DNA of 8,453 bases, from the NCBI GenBank assembly GCA_030605805.1, contig JAUWHQ010000027.1:1-8453 (forward strand), read 5' to 3'. How positions within the stretch are numbered: position 1 is the first letter of the stretch; each line of letters starts with the position of its first letter. A program made the position numbers and the translations under genes. The DNA is from Methanosarcinales archaeon. Its GTDB lineage: Archaea; Halobacteriota; Methanosarcinia; Methanosarcinales; Methanogasteraceae. Under the pieces are notes generated by a model. That model worked only from the letters and a program-made list of their open reading frames with translations, was not told the origin of the DNA and made no database searches. Positions 6,113 through 8,453 of the stretch are shown piece by piece.

Positions 6113-7062
6113 AGATAAAAAAGCGCAGCATTATTATAACCTCATTTCTCGCGGTTTTAATCCTGTTTCTGATAATGAAACTGATTGGAAAAGAGGATAT
6201 CACAGATGCGCTCCGTACCGCATCTCCTGCAATCGTAGCACTCTCCATACCGATCTATCTGATCTCCTGGCCCCTGCGTGGCATGAGATACCAGCAAATC
6301 CTCATGCGGATGGGGCATACACATAACCTGAACTTTCTGGTCGGCTGCATCGCATTGAGCCAGTCTGCGAACGTGATTCTTCCAGCCCGCATAGGGGACG
6401 TAACCCGCGCATACCTGCTCAAGAGGATGAAAAACATTCGGCTGACCACTGCGCTCTCCTCGCTTGCCATCGAGCGGATATTCGACATCCTTGCGATCAC
6501 CCTGATCGGCGCACTCGCCATCATAGTCGCCCGCGGATTGCTGATCGACCGGTGGATTGAAAATGTCCTCGCCGCTGCAGGGCTTCTTCTGGCAGCCATA
6601 TTCGTACTGCTTGCCCTGTCCCTGAAGATCCGCACAAAAATCGGCGGAGTGGTGATGAGTTTTGTCCGTGAGATCGCAAGGGTGTCCACCAATCCGGGTG
6701 CCTTCTTCACCATTCTTACAGGTTCGCTGCTGGTCTGGTTCTTTGATACCCTCACATGCTTTGTGATCATGAGCGCGTTTTCGGTGGATACGTCGCTTAC
6801 CAGGACCACCACGATCGCGGTCGTCTTCCTTGCGATCGCTGTCGGGAATCTCGCAAAGATCTTCCCGATCACGCCCGGTGCGATAGGGACGTACGAGGCT
6901 GCACTGACTGCAATATTCAGTCTCGGCGGCATCGATCCGGGCATCGGGTTTGCCACCGCCCTGATCGACCATGCCGTCAAGAACTCGGTGACACTGATCT
7001 GTGGGAGCGTGTATCTCTCGCACTTTGGTATGAGCTGGACGCGGCTGGTTGAGCAGGAATAG
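6109..7062 (+). CDS. flippase-like / UPF0104 integral membrane protein (LPG synthase TM family)
   Basis: 317 residues with about eight hydrophobic helices, near residues 7-27, 41-60, 75-95, 120-145, 150-170, 200-225, 235-252 and 285-305. Family landmarks are NVILPARIGDVTRAYLL after the third helix and FPITPGAIGTYEAA at 252-265, typical of the lysylphosphatidylglycerol synthase transmembrane family (UPF0104, flippase-like). In archaea such domains accompany or are fused to GT2 domains, as in Haloferax AglD, which charges dolichol phosphate with the last sugar of the S-layer N-glycan. Here the two are separate genes that overlap by ATGA, so a joint role in making or translocating a lipid-linked sugar is the natural inference. 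There is no MprF-type synthase domain, so aminoacyl-lipid synthesis is unlikely. Exact transport activity is not established for the family. Confidence 0.9.
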   Translation: MKIKKRSIIITSFLAVLILFLIMKLIGKEDITDALRTASPAIVALSIPIYLISWPLRGMRYQQILMRMGHTHNLNFLVGCIALSQSANVILPARIGDVTRAYLLKRMKNIRLTTALSSLAIERIFDILAITLIGALAIIVARGLLIDRWIENVLAAAGLLLAAIFVLLALSLKIRTKIGGVVMSFVREIARVSTNPGAFFTILTGSLLVWFFDTLTCFVIMSAFSVDTSLTRTTTIAVVFLAIAVGNLAKIFPITPGAIGTYEAALTAIFSLGGIDPGIGFATALIDHAVKNSVTLICGSVYLSHFGMSWTRLVEQE

Positions 7063-7103
7063 GTGGCTGCCATGGGTCTGGCATCTGGATCTCACCCCCT
7101 CTC

Positions 7104-7128
7104 GCAAAATCGTTCAAAAAGCGATTGC
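7104..7128. terminator. weak stem-loop between converging genes
   Basis: GCAAAATCG (7104-7112) can pair with CGATTGC (7122-7128) if two A are bulged, with a nine-base loop. It lies in the 93-base gap between the stops of the flippase-like gene and the S-layer-like gene, a place for termination in both directions. There is no strong T tract, and archaeal terminators often lack hairpins, so this is tentative. Confidence 0.25.
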
Positions 7129-7155
7129 GCCGAATTACATCGACTAACCCGGGAA

Positions 7156-7806
7156 TCATCTACGGGTATGCCGCCTCATTAGATATGCCGACGCCAGCAC
7201 CACAATCGCCAGATGTATGCCATATCCCGGAACTGAACCCGGGCACGAACCCGAACCCGAAGCATTGGCATGCGTCGCGGACGTGGTGTTGGATGCGCCT
7301 GCGCCCGCGGTTCCTGCAGTGGCATTCGATGCAGGAGTTGTATTAAACGGCGATCCGGGCGCAGGTGCGGGCAGGTCAGGATCAAGGTACTGATACACGT
7401 AAAAGAAGACCAGATCCTTCTGTGATCCGACATATATGTGATCGATGGTCACATTGAATATTTCGTCCTTTTTTCCGTAAACAAAATGGTCGTCTGCCCC
7501 GAATACCCCGTAATCAACGGTTGTACCGTTCTGCATCAACTCAATCCATGCTTTATCTCCCCTAGAACCCACACCTTTGATGACGATGGAGTATCCCTGA
7601 TAAAACGTCCTTTGTTCACCGTTTACAAGAACCTGACCCTCTCCATCGATCAGTAACCGTGTCTGGTTGGTCACATTTATATTAGTGCTCTGATCAGAGA
7701 CGTTTTCTGCGCTCACAGGGCAACCGGCGGCGCATATCAATAAAACAAACAGGATCAAGCCAGTTGAACTGATCCGGTTAATGTTAATCGATGTCACCCC
7801 TCCCAT
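7156..7806 (-). CDS. secreted single-domain S-layer-like glycoprotein with C-terminal membrane anchor
   Basis: 216 residues, built as an exported surface protein. Residues 1-33 are a signal peptide (hydrophobic LILFVLLICAA, likely cut after VSA33). Residues about 50-142 resemble one copy of the S-layer domain common in Methanosarcina relatives (FYQGYSIVIKGVG, WIELMQNGTTVDYGVF, IDHIYVGSQKDLVFFYVYQY); full S-layer proteins usually carry two and are far longer. Residues 143-191 are a Pro/Ala/Thr/Ser/Asn/Gly linker. The end, PGYGIHLAIVVLASAYL followed by RR-H-TRR, resembles a PGF-CTERM archaeosortase sorting tail, with Tyr for Phe. Nine N-X-S/T sequons occur, at N35, 44, 47, 93, 118, 155, 161, 173 and 181. 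The start ATG follows GGAGG by about seven bases and lies 23 nt inside cbiC, so it is probably translationally coupled to it. A role as a minor envelope glycoprotein is inferred. Confidence 0.85.
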   Translation of the reverse strand: MGGVTSININRISSTGLILFVLLICAAGCPVSAENVSDQSTNINVTNQTRLLIDGEGQVLVNGEQRTFYQGYSIVIKGVGSRGDKAWIELMQNGTTVDYGVFGADDHFVYGKKDEIFNVTIDHIYVGSQKDLVFFYVYQYLDPDLPAPAPGSPFNTTPASNATAGTAGAGASNTTSATHANASGSGSCPGSVPGYGIHLAIVVLASAYLMRRHTRR

Positions 7807-8437
7807 CCCCTGCCTCCTGTGCAGTGATTGCGATCAATTCATTCATGCATGCGACCGCAACCGGCGTCCCGCCTCTGGTGCCGATGCACGTGATCGAGGG
7901 CACATCAAGGCTGCGCAGCAGTTCCTTTGACTCGGCAGCGTTCACAAAACCGACCGGCGTCCCGATCACCAGCGCGGGGGAGGCACCATCCTCGATCAGT
8001 TCGCAGACTGTGAGCGCGGCTGAAGGTGCGTTTCCGACCACAACGATCGAATCATCCAGATCACGCCCCAGCGCCATGAATCCGGCTGATGTTCTTGTGA
8101 CGCCATACCTGTCAACAAAATCCCTGCCCGCGGCAAGACCGAGCACGCAGGTTATCGGGCAGCTATGACCGATTTTCGAGATTCCTACAAAAACCATCCT
8201 GATATCAGTGTAAACATCGCTGTTACGTCTGATCGCATCGATTCCCGCACGCACCGGGTCGTTTTTGAACCGGAGCAGGTTCGCAAATTCCGGATCGCCG
8301 GTTGCAATCACACAGCGCTGCCGTATCCGGTCGTGGTATCCGGCATCTCCGACGATCTCCTTTGCTATGCTGCGGCTTCTGGATGAGATCTCCCTTGCCT
8401 GCGGGGTGACAGCGCCGAGATCAAACGTTTCCGACAT
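7784..8437 (-). CDS. cbiC: cobalt-precorrin-8 methylmutase family protein (CbiC/CobH)
   Basis: Precorrin-8X methylmutase family: moves a methyl group from C-11 to C-12 of the corrin ring, giving cobyrinate (anaerobic route) in the cytoplasm during cobamide synthesis. 217 residues, a normal length. Conserved blocks are DPEFANLLRFKNDPV at 48-62, IRMVFVGISK at 79-88, TRTSAGFMALG near 114-124, VGNAPSAALTV at 134-144, VIGTPVGFVNAAESKE at 157-172 and RGGTPVAVA at 188-196. In bacterial CbiC/CobH the catalytic histidine lies in an IHTTGD or VHACG motif; here the segment is RCVIATGD (41-48), with Ile44 at that position and the nearest His at 35. Either archaeal members catalyse differently or this one has diverged. 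ATG 8437 directly follows AAAGGT, a very short Shine-Dalgarno spacing. Its 3' end overlaps the S-layer-like gene by 23 nt. No other cobamide genes are in the window. Confidence 0.92.
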   Translation of the reverse strand: MSETFDLGAVTPQAREISSRSRSIAKEIVGDAGYHDRIRQRCVIATGDPEFANLLRFKNDPVRAGIDAIRRNSDVYTDIRMVFVGISKIGHSCPITCVLGLAAGRDFVDRYGVTRTSAGFMALGRDLDDSIVVVGNAPSAALTVCELIEDGASPALVIGTPVGFVNAAESKELLRSLDVPSITCIGTRGGTPVAVACMNELIAITAQEAGDGRGDID

Positions 8438-8453
8438 ACCTTTGTGGTTAGAA

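Noticed and set aside
6157..7107. Long minus-strand open frames (316 and 272 codons) opposite the flippase-like gene
   Set aside because: They are antisense shadows of a clearly coding plus-strand gene; their translations are low-complexity and lack family motifs or a ribosome binding site.
1..8453. CRISPR array, insertion sequence, or rRNA genes
   Set aside because: No regularly spaced repeats, transposase motifs, terminal inverted repeats or rRNA-like sequence were seen.

Overview
The window reads as an archaeal chromosome segment, most likely from a methanogen-related euryarchaeon (Methanosarcinales, an ANME lineage or a relative). Signs of this are TATA-box/Shine-Dalgarno promoters, an archaeal-type SMC, a 57-residue basic protein resembling a small family I know from methanogens (DUF5350), a TrmJ-like tRNA methyltransferase, an S-layer domain of the type common in Methanosarcina, and an archaeal-style CbiC. 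The exact lineage cannot be fixed from sequence alone.

Layout. Bases 1-864, minus strand: a small basic protein gene followed by a SpoU-class (TrmJ-like) RNA methyltransferase that runs off the left edge. Bases 899-1057, minus strand: the first 52 codons of a TrpB2-type tryptophan synthase beta chain, cut off just where the promoter of the small basic protein begins. A TATA-like element near 1128-1136 starts the plus-strand half: a 110-residue coiled-coil protein and then a full-length SMC ATPase (1592-5122) with no scpA or scpB after it in the window. After about 230 bases with no gene and a new TATA box come a GT2 glycosyltransferase and an eight-helix UPF0104/flippase-like membrane protein that overlap by ATGA. 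Together they look like a split form of AglD-type lipid-linked sugar machinery. Converging from the right edge on the minus strand are cbiC (cobamide synthesis) and, overlapping its 3' end, a secreted one-domain S-layer-like protein with nine N-glycosylation sequons and a C-terminal membrane anchor.

How they fit together: the GT2/flippase pair and the sequon-rich surface protein lie tail to tail and could be enzyme and acceptor in cell-surface N-glycosylation (inference). The coiled-coil protein may share the SMC transcript. The points most worth a second look are the glycosyltransferase's missing standard start codon (ATT start, +1 shift or sequence error), the trpB remnant, the apparent loss of the CbiC catalytic histidine, and the SMC-linked small coiled-coil protein.
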